From assembly GCA_000955875.1 (NCBI GenBank), contig JYOE01000002.1:62001-126000 (forward strand): a stretch of 64,000 nt of DNA, in the 5' to 3' direction. The DNA comes from Terrabacter sp. 28 (GTDB lineage Bacteria > Actinomycetota > Actinomycetes > Actinomycetales > Dermatophilaceae). Made by a program: the position numbers and the translations under genes. Shown in pieces: positions 7,143 through 15,342 of this stretch. Positions within the stretch are counted from its first letter, which is position 1. Each line of letters opens with the position of its first letter. The notes beneath the pieces are model-generated. The model worked only from the letters and a program-made list of their open reading frames with translations. It had not been told where the DNA came from and did no database searches.

Positions 7143-9290
7143 ATGCCCCTAGAAGTGGTTTACGGCGAGTCTCGCGATCGGGTGCAGGCACTCTCCCTCG
7201 CCCAGAAGGTGGGCTCAGCGGTACACGACGGCACCCTCTACCTGGGATACCCGGTGCTCTCGACCCCCGAGGACCGCGTCGAAGTAGATGCCCTTCTCGT
7301 CGGCCCCCAACACGGTCTCGTGGCCTTCCTCCTTCGCGACTCGCCCCCACGCGGGGGCGACGAGTGGAGCGACGCAGTCGAGGAGCAGGAGCGTCTCTAC
7401 GGAGTGCTGGAGAGCCAATTGGGACGCCACCCCCACCTCCGCCGCGGACGCCGTTTGGCCGTGGACATCCACACCTTCACCGTGTACCCGACGCCCGCCG
7501 AGCCGCCCGAAACCGTGGAGGAAGGCGTCTACTGCGGCATGGATGAGGTTCCAGACAAGCTTGGCACCCTCGACGAAATTGGGGACGAGCTCTATCGCGG
7601 CGTTCAAGCCTCGCTCCAGCGCGTTTCCACCATCAAGCCGTCGAAGAAGCGCGCCAAGGTTCAGAAGACCGATAGCCGAGGAGCCAAGCTAAAGGAGATC
7701 GAGCGGGGCATTGCCAACCTCGACAAGTGGCAGAAGCAAGCCGCCATCGAGACGCCCGAGGGGCCTCAGCGTATTCGCGGGCTCGCAGGCTCAGGAAAGA
7801 CCATCGTTCTGGCCCTCAAGGCCGCCTATTTGCATGCGATGAATCCAGAGTGGCGTATTGCATTGACCTTTCAATCTCGATCGCTCTACCAGCAACTCGA
7901 GGACCTGGTCACCCGCTTTTCGTTCGAGCACAGCAATGACACGCCTGATTTTTCGCAGCTGCGCATCATGCACGCTTGGGGCGGGTCGGGCCGCGATGGC
8001 ATCTACAGAGATATCGCCCTCTCGATTGGCTTCACCCCTCGGGACTGGGGATCTGCGCGGGCTAAGTGGGGCTACGATGACGCGTTCAAGGGAGCCTGTG
8101 CGGAACTCCTGTCTGCAAGTTCAGAGATCGACGCCCAACCGATCTATGACGCGGTTCTGGTGGATGAGGCTCAGGATCTGCCTCCCGAGTTCTTTCAACT
8201 CATCTACAAGTTCACCAAGGACCCAAAGCGCGTCGTTTGGGGCTATGACGAGTTGCAGAAACTCAATGAAGCAGCGATGCCAACAACCGAAGAATTGTTC
8301 GGAACCGACGATGCTGGCCGTCCCCTGGTTGACCTTCAAGCTCGATCTGGCGAGGCTCGGCGCGACATCATTCTTCCCGTTTGCTATCGAAACACTCCTT
8401 GGGCCCTGGCGACGGCGCACTCGCTAGGATTCGGAATTTACAGGGCAGAGGGGCTCGTTCAGCATTTTGACAACCCACACCTCTGGGACGAAATCGGGTA
8501 CGAGGTCGCAGACGGCGGTCTGGGGCCCGGAGAAGCCGTCGACCTGGTGCGCTCACCCCGACACTCGCCGGAGTACTTCGATCGTTTGCTGGACCCGTCC
8601 GATGCGTTAACCCTTCACACCTTCGCCGACGAGGCCGCACAAGACATGTGGGTCGCGCAGCAGATCAAGCGCAACCTCGAGGAGGATGAACTTGAGATTG
8701 ATGACATCCTCATCGTCATACCGGATCAGTACACAGCTAAGAGTCGGGCGCCGCGGCTAGCGCGCGTGCTTGCTGGTCAAAAGATCCCCTCTCACATGGT
8801 CGGAGTAAACTCCAGCACTGACGAAGTGTTCCGCGAGGGGTCAGTGGCAATCGCGCACATATTTAGGGCTAAGGGCAACGAAGCGCCCATGGTGTATGTG
8901 ATCGACTCCCAGTATGGCGCCGAAGAGTTCAACGCCGTAAGTCGTCGGAACAAACTATTCACCGGGATCACCCGCAGCCGGGCGTGGGTACGAATCGCCG
9001 GACATGGCCCAAAGATGGAGAGCATCGCCGCGGAAGTGAAGGCGGTGCAGAACAACGGCTTCCACTTGAGATTCAACATCCCGACGGATGAAGAACTAGC
9101 GAAGCTTCGGCGCCTCCATAGGGATCGGACCATGCAAGAAATCGCTCGGGTGGAGAGCGCGAGCAAGGCAATGCTCGACCTTTTGAGCGCTGTTGAGCGG
9201 TCTGAGATCGAAATCGAGGACCTCCCTCTAACGCTACGCCGGAACCTGCTTCGCCGTCTGGGGGGAACTGCGGATGAAGGCGACGAGTAG
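7143..9290 (+). CDS. Superfamily 1 (UvrD-like) helicase with a degenerate nuclease-like N-terminus
   Basis: 715 residues. Walker A GLAGSGKT lies at 213-220, the DEAQD box at 341-345, and a motif III-like VVWGYDELQ at 365-373. The C-terminal motifs include AIAHIFRAKGNEAPMVYVI and FTGITRSRAWVRI. Residues 20-70 (GYPVLSTPEDRVEVDALLV, then GLVAFLL) resemble the start of a NERD or PD-(D/E)XK domain but lack the E-x-K expected of an active nuclease. The start at 7143 follows AGAGAGG; a TAGGCT box at 7068-7073 may be the minus-10. Codon use is less G/C-biased than in chromosomal genes. The next gene overlaps its end, so the two probably act together on nucleic acid. Confidence 0.88.
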   Translation: MPLEVVYGESRDRVQALSLAQKVGSAVHDGTLYLGYPVLSTPEDRVEVDALLVGPQHGLVAFLLRDSPPRGGDEWSDAVEEQERLYGVLESQLGRHPHLRRGRRLAVDIHTFTVYPTPAEPPETVEEGVYCGMDEVPDKLGTLDEIGDELYRGVQASLQRVSTIKPSKKRAKVQKTDSRGAKLKEIERGIANLDKWQKQAAIETPEGPQRIRGLAGSGKTIVLALKAAYLHAMNPEWRIALTFQSRSLYQQLEDLVTRFSFEHSNDTPDFSQLRIMHAWGGSGRDGIYRDIALSIGFTPRDWGSARAKWGYDDAFKGACAELLSASSEIDAQPIYDAVLVDEAQDLPPEFFQLIYKFTKDPKRVVWGYDELQKLNEAAMPTTEELFGTDDAGRPLVDLQARSGEARRDIILPVCYRNTPWALATAHSLGFGIYRAEGLVQHFDNPHLWDEIGYEVADGGLGPGEAVDLVRSPRHSPEYFDRLLDPSDALTLHTFADEAAQDMWVAQQIKRNLEEDELEIDDILIVIPDQYTAKSRAPRLARVLAGQKIPSHMVGVNSSTDEVFREGSVAIAHIFRAKGNEAPMVYVIDSQYGAEEFNAVSRRNKLFTGITRSRAWVRIAGHGPKMESIAAEVKAVQNNGFHLRFNIPTDEELAKLRRLHRDRTMQEIARVESASKAMLDLLSAVERSEIEIEDLPLTLRRNLLRRLGGTADEGDE

Positions 9291-9960
9291 CGCACTGGCC
9301 ACAGAACTGCAGGGACTTCTCGACTTCCTTTCAGCGGCTGATCTTGCTATATACGTCAACCCGATCGTAACCACGCCAAGCCGCGTCACTTGGGCACCGT
9401 ACGACGCTGGAGGTCCTCTGATAGCGAACCAGAAACAACATCCCAGGCTCTCCGACTATCGCGCATGGGTCGAGGCCGGCATGTATTCCGCAATGCTTGA
9501 GGATGGGTCCCTCCTTCAGATCACCTATGAATTCGACGGACAAGGAATATGTAAGCACCGACTGGCGTATATTCCGAGCCCATACTTGATGGACGTTGAG
9601 ATGCTGCGGACCGAAGCGGCCGTGGACGTTCTAGATGTCTATCTCGCTGGTAGTGCTGTGGATGTAACCATGGTCAGCACAGTCCGTTTTGATTTTGACA
9701 AGGAGGCCGGGTCCGAAGACCATCCGCACTCACACCTGACCTTCAACTCGACGGCGTGCAGGATTCCCTGCGCAGCCCCCCTCCGGATCGGTCATTTTGT
9801 GGAGTTTGTATTTCGCAACTTTTACCCCGAGGCGTGGCAAGCCCACGAATACCTTCGCGACCTGCCTCGGGCGCACTGGAGCGGAACTACTGTGACCGAT
9901 GAGCAGGCGAAGGTCCTGCACATCAATTGGAGAGCCCCTTTCGCCGCGGGTACGAGCTAG
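9274..9960 (+). CDS. Unknown protein coupled to the helicase (DUF2290-like)
   Basis: 228 residues, soluble. The ATG at 9274 lies 17 bases inside the helicase gene, indicating translational coupling. The most conserved-looking part is residues 148-190: HPHSHLTFNSTACRIPCAAP followed by an aromatic helix FVEFVFRNFYP. The pattern recalls the DUF2290 family, but this is from memory and uncertain. The clustered histidines could bind metal. No catalytic motif can be named. With the helicase it forms a two-gene unit opposite the XRE-ImmA pair. Confidence 0.75.
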   Translation: MKATSSALATELQGLLDFLSAADLAIYVNPIVTTPSRVTWAPYDAGGPLIANQKQHPRLSDYRAWVEAGMYSAMLEDGSLLQITYEFDGQGICKHRLAYIPSPYLMDVEMLRTEAAVDVLDVYLAGSAVDVTMVSTVRFDFDKEAGSEDHPHSHLTFNSTACRIPCAAPLRIGHFVEFVFRNFYPEAWQAHEYLRDLPRAHWSGTTVTDEQAKVLHINWRAPFAAGTS

Positions 9961-10096
9961 CGGCGCGACGCACTCGAGCCTGCCGGAGGGCTCATCCCCC
10001 TCCCAAAACTGAGCAGGTGTCGCGCGCATGCTCAGGGACGCGCATCAAACGATGGGAAACGGCTCCGTCCTACTCGAAAGCGTCGTGTCTGCGAAG

Positions 10097-10366
10097 ATGT
10101 CCGTCATGTCCGATCCGCTCGAGTGTCACGACGACCCGCCTGCCGCAGGTGTTGAGCCGCGGCTCTACAGCATGCCGGAGGTCGCCGTGTTGTTGTCCAC
10201 GTCGGTGGCACAGGTGCGTTCCCTTGTCAGGTCTGGTGACCTGCCGGCCATGCGGTTGGGCGGCCGTGGCCAGTGGCGGGTCGACCGAGCCCGGCTCGAA
10301 GTGTGGATCGACACGCAGCACGAGGCGACGCAGTCCTGGATCAAGGACAACCCTTTCCCTGGCTGA
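10097..10366 (+). CDS. Helix-turn-helix protein of the excisionase/MerR-like type
   Basis: About 89 residues with the HTH_17 pattern: LYSMPEVAVLLSTSVAQVRS, then LVRSGDLPAMRLGGRGQWRV, followed by LEVWID. Such proteins are often excisionases (Xis) or small DNA-binding adaptors. ATGs at 10097 and 10106 are both possible; neither has a clear ribosome site. It lies 1.3 kb from the attachment site. In AICEs xis usually adjoins int, which here should be at the other end, so an excisionase role is only one option. Confidence 0.65.
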   Translation: MSVMSDPLECHDDPPAAGVEPRLYSMPEVAVLLSTSVAQVRSLVRSGDLPAMRLGGRGQWRVDRARLEVWIDTQHEATQSWIKDNPFPG

Positions 10367-10694
10367 CCCGACGAGGGGCAGGCTCGCGAGCGGCCGTCCT
10401 AAGTGAGACACCGCTCGGAGCGACGCCGTGCCCTGGGCTCCATCGCCGTCGCGCCTGCGAGCTGAGTGCGCGCCCGAACGATGAGGTTCCGAGCGTCCCT
10501 GTCCCCCATTCCCAGCACCGGACAGAACGGCCAAATGCCGCTGGGTGAGGAGTTTCTGTACTGGCTCAAGCGCGCCTCCGGCGCGAAGAAGCGCGGGACC
10601 CCGCGATGGGGACCCCGCGCTCCGGCGCTGGCGCGCCTACGCGCACCCCACCGCACCCCGCGCTGGACGATCCAGGAACGCCGGTGTAGCTAGA
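10367..10694. other. Gene-poor stretch of 328 bp
   Basis: No convincing gene seen. Short open frames on both strands have poor codon use. The part 10570-10640 holds GC-rich inverted stretches (ctccggcgcg with cgcgctccgg around a ccccgcgatggggaccccgcg core) that may form hairpins at the end of the HTH gene. Confidence 0.5.
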
Positions 10695-11261
10695 TCACGA
10701 CCAGTCCAGGGGGCGCTCACCTCGGATGGCTGCCGTCACGACGACGGACGTTGATCGACGGTTCCTGTGCGGGTCCGCTCCCCATTTCTCGCGAAGGAAG
10801 ACAGTCGTCCGGCCCATGTCACTATTCCCCGCCTGCCCGAGATGAAGCGCGCGGCTGTAGTCCAGCTGCACGACGTTGTCAGAGCCGAAATCGACTGCAG
10901 TCTGATCCTCGTGGAACCCGATCCACCCCTCAATCAGTGGCCGCGCCCGCCACCACGCCACTACGCAGGTAGCCGTCACCACGCACGAGGCATCAGCGCG
11001 CGCTGGCGCGATGCGAGGCTCGCCAAAGTAGACGTCGCCCCAAGCCAGGATCGGATCGTCCGCCGGCACCCCAAGCATCCGGACGTACTGGGCTTCGTTG
11101 TAGCTGTCGATATCTACCTTGGGGACGCCATCCGCCTGCCTCTTGCTCGGCCAGTAGCTCAAGTCCTGAAGGATCTGAGCCTGACGCTCCGGGTCTGGCG
11201 CAGATCCATCCGGCATCAAGATGGGTGGACCACTCGCCTTGGACCGCCGAAAAATGCCCAC
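10695..11261 (-). CDS. Hypothetical protein near the attachment site
   Basis: 188 residues from a GTG at 11261 with GGGAGAG upstream. The start MGIFRRSK (GTG read as Met) looks natural. The rest is a mixed soluble protein with APDPERQAQILQDLSYWP, ILAWGDVYFGEPRI and a tryptophan-rich AWWRARPLIEGWIGFHEDQ. No family recognised. The frame stays open far upstream, and a segment encoding a hydrophobic stretch near 11590 could belong to a longer membrane-anchored form, but codon use there is less convincing. It lies inside the element next to attR. Confidence 0.55.
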   Translation of the reverse strand: MGIFRRSKASGPPILMPDGSAPDPERQAQILQDLSYWPSKRQADGVPKVDIDSYNEAQYVRMLGVPADDPILAWGDVYFGEPRIAPARADASCVVTATCVVAWWRARPLIEGWIGFHEDQTAVDFGSDNVVQLDYSRALHLGQAGNSDMGRTTVFLREKWGADPHRNRRSTSVVVTAAIRGERPLDWS

Positions 11262-11668
11262 CCTTGACTCCGCTCTCCCCAACTGCCGACGATTCGCAGC
11301 CCATGCTAGATAGACGATTCCGGCATTGGGCGCAATACGGGACACCCTCGAAGCGAAGTTCGTCCTTGACCGGGTTTCAGGCGCTGGGGACGAGGGAAGC
11401 CCCAGCCGTCGTGTGCGGGGCAGGCTCCCACGGAGGACCACTGCCCACCTCGGGCGCGTGGCAGTGTCGACCACCCGCTCGGCCGGCATCCACGAGCGCC
11501 TTCTGCGCGGCACCACCCAGCCCAGCTCGTACCCGTCACTGCGCAGACCCGCGTGGCGCATTTGTGGCACACGGCGTCCGAATCGGTCGGCCCGCGGGCC
11601 CCAACAACGACAGGCGAGTAAGCACGCCACCAACAAGCCCAGAGCCCCTGAAAACAGGGCATATTCGG
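11262..11668. other. Unassigned 407 bp between the last cargo gene and attR
   Basis: Open frames exist on both strands but none has a start with a ribosome site plus convincing codon use. A minus-strand frame with one hydrophobic segment runs into the 188-residue gene; see that entry. The 5' half of a tRNA gene is not present here, which supports the reading of 11669-11713 as an isolated 3' fragment. Confidence 0.45.
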
Positions 11669-11713
11669 CTCCTAAAGCGGGTGTCGCAGGTTCGAATCCT
11701 GCCGGGGGCACCA
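11669..11713 (+). other. attR: 3' half of a tRNA-Arg(CCU) gene
   Basis: The 45 bases run from the anticodon loop (CTCCTAA, anticodon CCT at 11671-11673) through the 3' anticodon stem, a 5-base variable region, a perfect T-arm (gcagg ttcgaat cctgc), the acceptor strand cgggggc, discriminator A and CCA at 11711-11713. The bases upstream of the loop (ttcgg) cannot pair with the 3' stem (agcgg), and no 5' half is visible, so this is not a functional tRNA. It is the usual crossover core left when a tyrosine recombinase integrates into a tRNA 3' end. Confidence 0.9.
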
Positions 11714-11969
11714 CACGTCGTATTACTTCGCCAGATGCTTGACCGTCGGGCTTCGCCTGATGCCTGACACAGAGGCGACCGCACAGTCCCTGCACCATGA
11801 AGGGCGAACCAGCGGCTCTGGTCGTGCTCATGACGCATAGCCGAGCAGCACGTTGCCCATGCACGTGGGGATGGTCTGTCTGTACGGTGTCAGCACCCGT
11901 CAGCGGACTGGCCGCGTCCTCCGGCCTTGCCGTTCCCCAAGATCCGAGCAACGCCAAGGAGCCCCAGCG

Positions 11970-12632
11970 ATGAAGCTGCTTCTCACCTCGGGCGGCGTCA
12001 CGAACACCAGCATTCGCGATGCGCTCGTGGGCATGTTGGGCAAGCCCATCTCGGAAGCTGCCGCGCTGTGCATCCCGACTGCGCAATGGGGGCATCCCAG
12101 TTGCGGTCCGCAATCGGTGCGCAGCTTCGTCAGTGGCGGGCGCCCAGGTGACGCCATGACGGCACTGGGGTGGAAGTCCGTGGGCGTGCTCGAGCTCACC
12201 GCCTTGCCCACCATCGACCCGGAGCGATGGGGCCCATGGATCCGTGAGGCCGACGTGCTGCTCGTCGACGGCGGCGAGGCCACCTACCTCTGTCACTGGT
12301 TGCGACAATCAGGCATGGCGGACCACCTGCCCTCTCTGACCGATACGACCTGGGTCGGCGTGAGCGCCGGCAGCATGGTCATGGCACCCCGAATCGGTTC
12401 CGACTTCGTCAAATGGCCGGCCGCCGTGGACGATCGGACTTTGGGGCTCGTGGACTTCGCGATCTTCCCTCACTTGAACGCGTTCCCGACGAACACCCTT
12501 GCGGACGCGGAACGCTGGGCTGCTGACATCGGCGGACCGGCGTATGTCATCGACGAGCAGACCGCCATCCGGGTCGTCGGCGACTCTGTCGAGGTTGTTT
12601 CTGAGGGCGAGTGGCACGGGTTCGGGCTGTAA
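11970..12632 (+). CDS. Peptidase S51 family protein (dipeptidase E-like)
   Basis: 220 residues, first chromosomal gene after the element. The fold is class I glutamine-amidotransferase-like with a serine nucleophile in GVSAGSMVM (around residue 127) and an upstream LLVDGGEATYLCHWLR typical of S51 enzymes, which cleave Asp-X dipeptides or process cyanophycin-like peptides. The ATG at 11970 has AAGGA 9 bases before it; an in-frame extension to 11853 lacks a ribosome site. No signal peptide, so cytoplasmic. The exact substrate is not predictable. Confidence 0.85.
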   Translation: MKLLLTSGGVTNTSIRDALVGMLGKPISEAAALCIPTAQWGHPSCGPQSVRSFVSGGRPGDAMTALGWKSVGVLELTALPTIDPERWGPWIREADVLLVDGGEATYLCHWLRQSGMADHLPSLTDTTWVGVSAGSMVMAPRIGSDFVKWPAAVDDRTLGLVDFAIFPHLNAFPTNTLADAERWAADIGGPAYVIDEQTAIRVVGDSVEVVSEGEWHGFGL

Positions 12633-12749
12633 CTCAACGCATGCCCCGTGTTCGAGGGCATCACCCGCAGATCAGCTGATCATCGAGCATCCCGCGGCTG
12701 CTGTTCGCGACGGCGCAAGACCCGGCGTCTTGAGGCAACCGTCCGTTGG

Positions 12750-13614
12750 CTAGGCAACGACGAAGGCGTGGATAGCTCGGGACACCGCTGGACGGTCGGG
12801 TCCCAGCCAGTAGAAGTGGCATGGCGCCGTTGGTGTCGATCAGCTGGGCCCTCGGCACCGTGCGCACGAAGTCCTCTGCGTGTACGAAAGACACGCCACC
12901 GTCATGTCGCGACGCCGTCACGAGGGTTGGGCAGGGAACCGAGCGCAGAACGGTCTGGCGGTAGTCCGACCTGTCTGCTGCGCCTTGGCGCAAGTCCGTG
13001 ACAAAGCCCGATCCCGAGCCCATGCCCGCGAAGGTCGCCCGAGCCGATGCGCGGTCCGCAGGCGTCCACTTCTCCCACCACGAGTCGACCGGGAGCTTCG
13101 ACAGCGTGGACATCATCAGGCGCAGGCCCCTGTCCGAGGACGTCAGGGAGCGGATGGCCCGCCAGGTCAGGCCTTGGGTCAACGGAGAGAAGCCCAGCGG
13201 GCCGGCTGCCGCCTCGAGCCTGGTGTCGGGATAGGGCAACGTCGACGGAGCGCAGCTGTGCAGAACCAGACGAGGCGCCAGGTGCGCGAGCGCGACGGCG
13301 ACGTGCACTGCCTGGAGGCCGCCGAAGCTGATTCCCACGGTTGCGGTGGCTGCGCCGATCCCAAGCCCGTCGCAGACCTCCGCCACGGCCGGGACGAACT
13401 CGGCCGCCGTGAGCGCACCTACGCGCGTGCGGCCGTACCCGGGGCGGGAGAAGGTCAACACCCGGAACCCCATGTCGGTGTAGAGGTCTGCACCGAGCGG
13501 CGTGGCCGCAGAGCAGTGTCCCCCAGGAAAGACGAGGACGACGCCCCCGCCGGCGGGACCGGCCCAGGACACTTCCACAGGACCGAGTGACGTCGAGACC
13601 TCATGCGTCTTCAC
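12750..13614 (-). pseudogene. Alpha/beta hydrolase with a frameshift before the catalytic histidine
   Basis: The N-terminal 260 residues read as a complete alpha/beta hydrolase core: oxyanion segment VLVFPGGH, nucleophile elbow GISFGG, and a late SRHDGGVSF for the acid. Around 12820 the frame reads NGAMPLLLAG, but one frame over it gives CHFYWLGPDRPAVSRAIHAF and a stop at 12750-12752, which restores the expected catalytic histidine and C-terminus. The interval is 865 bases, one more than a codon multiple, so a single inserted base (the A in GCCATGCC) explains it. Without repair the frame runs to 12661 with a nonsense tail. It is either a recent inactivation or a sequencing error. Confidence 0.75.
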
Positions 13615-13778
13615 TCCACGAGCATCGCACCGCCTGGACTGCAGCGCAGGCAGCCACTCGACCGCACGACGCGGGTGGTGGACGTGGACCCTCCACCTCG
13701 AGTCCCTGACCTCGATTCCCGAGGAGAGCGCCGGGCCACCGACGAACGCTCCGCGGGCCCAACGCGTACGCGAGGGGC

Positions 13779-15158
13779 TCAGACGCGCAGGACGATGAGT
13801 GCGATGTCGTCACGCAGCGACGACATCGGTGGCAGCTCCGACAGCAGCCGGTCGGCGATCGAGTCGACGTCCAGCTCTCGCAACCTGACCAGCGCGTCCG
13901 AGAGTCGGGCGATCCCGACGTCGAGGGCCTCGCCGCGTCGCTCGACGAGGCCGTCGGTGTAGAGCACGAGGGTGTCGCCGGCGCGGAGCATGGCCGTGCC
14001 GAGGGGCCGGCTCACCACCTTCTGGGTCACGGCCAACGGCGGGCCGAGCGCCTGGTTCATCGTGTGGATCGTGCCGTCGACCCGAAGGATGAGCGGCGGC
14101 AGGTGGCCGGCGCTGCTGTAGATGGCGAGGTCAAGCGCCGGGTCGACGACGACCTTCACAGCTGTCGACGCCGTCGCGTCGGGGCTGTGCCGCGCCACCC
14201 GGTCCAGGGCCGTCATGGCGGCGGCGGGGCCGACGTCCGCGACGGTGAGCGCACTCAGGGCGCTGCGCAGCTGACCCATGACGGCAGCGGCGCGCAGTCC
14301 GTGGCCGACGACGTCACCCACGGCGACGGCGAGGCGCCCTTGGCCGAGGTCGGCGACGTCGTACCAGTCGCCGCCGACCCGCAGCGCATCCGACGCCGGC
14401 TGGTAGCGCACCGCGATCTGGACGGCCTCGCGGACGCTGAGCGGCACCTCGGCGGGGAGCATGACCTCCTGGACCGCGATGCCGAGCTGTCGCTGGGTCT
14501 CGAGCGCGAGGTCGAACAGCTGGCTCTGCTCGGCCACGGCCGTCGCGGCCACGACGGCGGCTCGCGCCTGCCGTCCAGCGGGCTCGAGTGGCTCGCTCAA
14601 CGCGGTGGCGAGGTGCGGAACGAGGGCCGTCACGTCGTGCACGTTGTAGAGCACGTGCCGGGGCGCACCCCACGAGTTCGGCACGGGCACAGCGGTTCCG
14701 ATCCAGTAGTGCCGTCCCGCAGCGTCCACCTCCGCCTCCACCTGGGCCTCCACCTTGGCCTCCACCTTGGCCTCGAGCTGGGCAGTCGTTCGGCCGGCGT
14801 CGACGTCGTAGCGCTGCAGGCCGACCACGACGGAGCGGCCGGTGTCCAGGGCGGTCCGCACGGCTCGCCGAACCGTCTCGACGACCGGCTCCGAACCGGG
14901 GATCGTGTCGGGCCCGGCCGGCCGGCTCGGCAGCAGGTCGGCGATGCTCGTGCCGACGAGCTCGCTCCGACGCCGGCTCGCGGCCTTGAGGTACGCGTCG
15001 TTGCAGGCCTGGATGATCAGGTCCGCGTCGAGCACGACACAGGGACTCGGCACCGCATGGAACAGCGCCCCGAAGTCGAGCGCCTCGGCCTCAGCGTCGG
15101 CGTCCGGGGCAGGCACCAGCCGTGGCTGGAACTCCGGACGTTGGTGCGGCGACGACAC
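13779..15158 (-). CDS. PAS-SpoIIE (PP2C-type) serine phosphatase
   Basis: 459 residues. Residues 30-180 form a PAS-like sensor (SPCVVLDADLIIQACNDAYL). Residues 225-459 are a SpoIIE/RsbU phosphatase with GGDWYD at 262-267, GDVVGHG at 281-287, SSAGHLPP and a closing DDIALIVLR. Such enzymes dephosphorylate STAS anti-anti-sigma factors in partner-switching stress responses; a STAS gene lies at 18620. A loop of the PAS region holds a repeated segment (AKVEAKVEAQVEAEV) made by five 12-base repeats. The GTG start at 15158 is 6 bases after a TAGCGT box, so the mRNA is probably leaderless. Confidence 0.9.
   Translation of the reverse strand: MSSPHQRPEFQPRLVPAPDADAEAEALDFGALFHAVPSPCVVLDADLIIQACNDAYLKAASRRRSELVGTSIADLLPSRPAGPDTIPGSEPVVETVRRAVRTALDTGRSVVVGLQRYDVDAGRTTAQLEAKVEAKVEAQVEAEVDAAGRHYWIGTAVPVPNSWGAPRHVLYNVHDVTALVPHLATALSEPLEPAGRQARAAVVAATAVAEQSQLFDLALETQRQLGIAVQEVMLPAEVPLSVREAVQIAVRYQPASDALRVGGDWYDVADLGQGRLAVAVGDVVGHGLRAAAVMGQLRSALSALTVADVGPAAAMTALDRVARHSPDATASTAVKVVVDPALDLAIYSSAGHLPPLILRVDGTIHTMNQALGPPLAVTQKVVSRPLGTAMLRAGDTLVLYTDGLVERRGEALDVGIARLSDALVRLRELDVDSIADRLLSELPPMSSLRDDIALIVLRV
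14725..14784. repeat. In-frame 12-bp minisatellite, five units
   Basis: Five consecutive 12-base units of the type tccaccttggcc (last one diverged) inside the PAS part of the phosphatase. They encode the charged repeat EAKV/EAQV and would change protein length by four residues per unit. Confidence 0.8.
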
Positions 15159-15164
15159 GAGGCA

Positions 15165-15170
15165 ACGCTA
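15165..15170 (-). promoter_or_regulatory. Leaderless minus-10 box of the PAS-SpoIIE gene
   Basis: TAGCGT on the minus strand, 6 bases before the GTG start at 15158, matching the actinobacterial TAnnnT rule for transcripts that begin at the start codon. Confidence 0.5.
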
Positions 15171-15248
15171 GGCGCGGTCCGGCACGCGTGCGGACCACTT
15201 CGGAAAACTCGTGCGCCCACGTTCGCACGACCTTCCCCGCCACAGTGG

Positions 15249-15331
15249 GCGCGACACCCCCGCGCGACACCCCCGCGCGACAGCCCCGCGCGACACCCCC
15301 GCATGACACGTGCGCGACACCCGGGCGGCCC
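15249..15331. repeat. Tandem cgcgacaccccc-type repeat between two genes
   Basis: About six imperfect copies of a 12-14 base unit (gcgcgacacccccgc) lie in the 184-bp gap between a membrane-protein stop and the phosphatase start. The spacing is too short and the copies too imperfect for a CRISPR array. Confidence 0.7.
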
Positions 15332-15342
15332 TGCCCCCTGCG

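Larger units (their letters stand above)
1..11713. mobile_element. Right part of an actinomycete integrative and conjugative element (AICE)
   Basis: The block carries the AICE hallmark set in one leftward operon (small unknown gene, FtsK/TraSA translocase, WhiB, RepSA-type initiator), a GntR repressor with a divergent Nudix gene, and a cargo region with more A/T at third codon positions than the chromosome. It stops at a 45-bp tRNA-Arg(CCU) 3' fragment (11669-11713). Because the fragment reads on the plus strand, the element lies to its left. The integrase and the intact tRNA should lie left of base 1 and are not seen. The heptamer GGCATAC/GTATGCC, common in the chromosomal part, was not found here. 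Membership of 10097-11668 is inferred only from lying inside the attachment site. Confidence 0.85.

Noticed and set aside
10097..10366. HTH gene called as the element's excisionase
   Set aside because: In AICEs xis adjoins int, which is predicted at the other end; kept only as an HTH protein of excisionase type.
10399..10656. Minus-strand 85-codon frame as a gene
   Set aside because: No ribosome site, Arg/Pro-rich composition typical of a chance frame in GC-rich DNA.
11536..11838. Minus-strand frame with GAPGRIRTCDTRF read as a protein
   Set aside because: That peptide is the translation of a tRNA 3' end; the frame runs across the attachment site and has no start signal.
15249..15331. Possible CRISPR array
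   Set aside because: Units of 12-14 bases follow each other directly, without spacers of uniform length.
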